A DNA stretch of 34,267 nt, from positions 1 to 34,267 of the forward strand of contig JAFXTE010000086.1 of assembly GCA_017525245.1 (NCBI GenBank), in the 5' to 3' direction. This document shows positions 33,517 through 34,267 of the stretch, piece by piece. Within the stretch, counting starts at the first letter, position 1. The number at the start of each line of letters is the position of its first letter. The notes beneath the pieces were generated by a model. It saw only the letters and a program-made list of their open reading frames with translations, made no database searches and was not told the origin of the DNA. This DNA is from Bacteroidales bacterium (GTDB taxonomy: Bacteria > Bacteroidota > Bacteroidia > Bacteroidales > WCHB1-69). A program made the position numbers and the translations under genes.

Positions 33517-33706
33517 CCGACACCCACGCCCGGCAAAGAACCGGGCGTGTTAAGTGTTGGAGAATCCGGGCAACGCTGGCAGTAGGACGGGCGCACGGTC
33601 ACAGCGCACACACGGCGACCAACCCACATCGAGGGAGCAGCCGCGCCGGTGGATCCATACCAGGCGCACCGGCAACGGCCACCACATCACAGCCACGAAC
33701 CAACGG
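33517..33706. repeat. GC-rich 190-bp direct repeat, copy 2
   Basis: Second copy of the unit at 33259-33448. The hairpin at 33525-33549 keeps the same stem with loop caaagaa. The 68-bp gap between copies holds shorter sub-repeats (acatctgacag, gggagcagccgcgccg). Confidence 0.85.
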
Positions 33707-33825
33707 CGACCAATCACCACGAACCAGCCACACCACCGGCCACGAACCAGCGACACCGACACGGCGACCACCAACCACGGCGACACGGCGACCGCTGGCA
33801 GACAGTCAGAGCGGCGGCAAAGTTT
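33707..33825. other. GC/AC-rich tract of short repeated words, no gene seen
   Basis: Built from recurring words such as cacgaacca, ggcgacca and gacacggcgacc. Open frames exist on both strands but look like composition artefacts. Confidence 0.6.
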
Positions 33826-33930
33826 GAAAATATTATATCAAAAATCTAAATAAATCCTGTTTTTTTAAAATTTACGTTGCAAAGTTTTATATTTAATTGA
33901 TTTAGAGGTATTTATTTAACTTATTTAAAG

Positions 33931-33980
33931 TGTTGCAAAACGTTGCAAAACGTTGCAAAACGTTGTAAAACGTTGTAAAC
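33931..33980. repeat. Five 10-bp iterons ([ct]gttg[ct]aaa[ac])
   Basis: Five head-to-tail copies with an exact 10-bp period: three with gttgcaaa and two with gttgtaaa. One copy per helical turn puts all sites on one face of the DNA, as at replication-initiator or recombinase/Xis binding arrays. The ends carry the short inverted pair agtgtt (33929-33934) and aacact (33978-33983). Confidence 0.85.
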
Positions 33981-33981
33981 A

Positions 33982-33993
33982 CTGAAAATCAGT
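33982..33993. repeat. Copy 2 of the 12-mer ctgaaaatcagt
   Basis: Identical to 31762-31773. It directly follows the iterons. The two copies bracket about 2.2 kb with the recombinase and the GC-rich repeats. Confidence 0.4.
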
Positions 33994-34012
33994 AAGTTAT
34001 GTTATATAAAAT

Positions 34013-34150
34013 AGAAACACCAGCAGCAACGACCAACGCACCACCACGGCCAATCCATACCAGGTCAACCCAGCGGCCACACCTGGAACAGCCAAACCAC
34101 CACCGAGGCCACCAAGGCCACACCACCGAGGCCGCGAACATCTGACAGAG
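34013..34150. other. GC/AC-rich tract before repeat copy C, no gene seen
   Basis: Words shared with the other GC-rich tracts, including ccataccagg and acatctgacag. Arms ccaggt and acctgg could form a hairpin. No credible coding frame. Confidence 0.55.
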
Positions 34151-34267
34151 CAACGGCCACAACCCAGCGACACCGACACGCACGCCCGGCAAAAAACCGG
34201 GCGTGTTTAGTGTTGGGGAATCCGGGCAACGCTGGCAGTAGGGCGGGCGCACGGTCACAGCGCACAC
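34151..34267. repeat. Repeat copy C, cut by the window end
   Basis: Identical by eye to 33237-33353 (offset 914 bp), with the hairpin at 34181-34205. It may be the start of a second tandem unit of about 914 bp, or an assembly break at a repeat. Confidence 0.85.

Larger units (their letters stand above)
33826..34012. other. AT-rich island within the GC-rich repeats
   Basis: About 190 bp of strongly AT-rich sequence with sharp borders against GC-rich repeats. It contains the iteron array (33931-33980), one outlying iteron-like word cgttgcaaag (33875-33884) and the palindrome actgaaaatcagt. No gene is visible. Confidence 0.75.

Noticed and set aside
33296-33853. Two tandem plus-strand frames that look like a duplicated small protein (start MLGNPGNAGS and MLENPGNAGS)
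   Set aside because: The substitutions between copies nearly all change amino acids (G/E, A/T, H/R), the composition is that of GC/AC-rich low-complexity DNA, and minus-strand frames are equally open. The hairpin is better conserved than any frame.
33931-33980. CRISPR-like array
   Set aside because: Repeats are 10 bp and directly adjacent with no spacers, and no cas gene is in the window.

Overview
The window looks like a chromosomal segment of a member of the Bacteroidota, most likely order Bacteroidales. The evidence is a 286-residue primary sigma factor without region 1.1, promoters with a TAnnTTTG -7 element, a lysyl-tRNA synthetase with a Bacteroidota-type C-terminal extension, a DAHP synthase-chorismate mutase fusion, C-terminal sorting domains of the type IX secretion system (T9SS), a GldD-like lipoprotein, and several exported proteins of families confined to this phylum. 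The genus cannot be fixed from the sequence alone.

Layout. Positions 1-325 hold the end of an unrecognised gene. From 347 to 16966 nearly everything is on the minus strand: lysS; a C-terminal processing protease; prmA, a very large exported protein and the DAHP synthase-chorismate mutase gene, the last two 1 bp apart; a three-module PepSY-like exported protein; udk; tRNA-Gln(CUG); a Thr/Pro- and His-rich exported protein; a T9SS-exported C10 cysteine protease; and a four-helix-bundle protein. From 17166 to 20981 a compact plus-strand operon carries an M23-family envelope protein, phoH, lpxK and punA, with overlapping ends. From 21043 to 30840 the minus strand resumes: a GATase-like exported protein, a TetR-like regulator, a MauE-thioredoxin membrane protein, a double-ATPase oligopeptide ABC protein, a cysteine-free DksA/TraR-like protein, a T9SS-exported nuclease/phosphatase, an FMN-binding exported protein, gldD, rpoD and an HtrA protease. 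Plus-strand rplU-rpmA and tRNA-Thr(CGU) follow.

Downstream of tRNA-Thr (31740 to the window end) the character changes. An AT-rich tyrosine recombinase gene with an unusual active site has a promoter inside an inverted repeat. It is followed by about 1 kb with no convincing gene: GC-rich direct repeats carrying an identical hairpin three times, interrupted by an AT-rich island with five 10-bp iterons. The window ends inside a further repeat copy. This is the most likely place for an undescribed element.

Genome-wide style features also stand out. Both tRNA promoters and the rplU promoter place the -7 element between short GC-rich inverted repeats. Short recurring words (for example gttggctgttag and gtcttacgtc) sit in intergenic gaps, often against stop codons.
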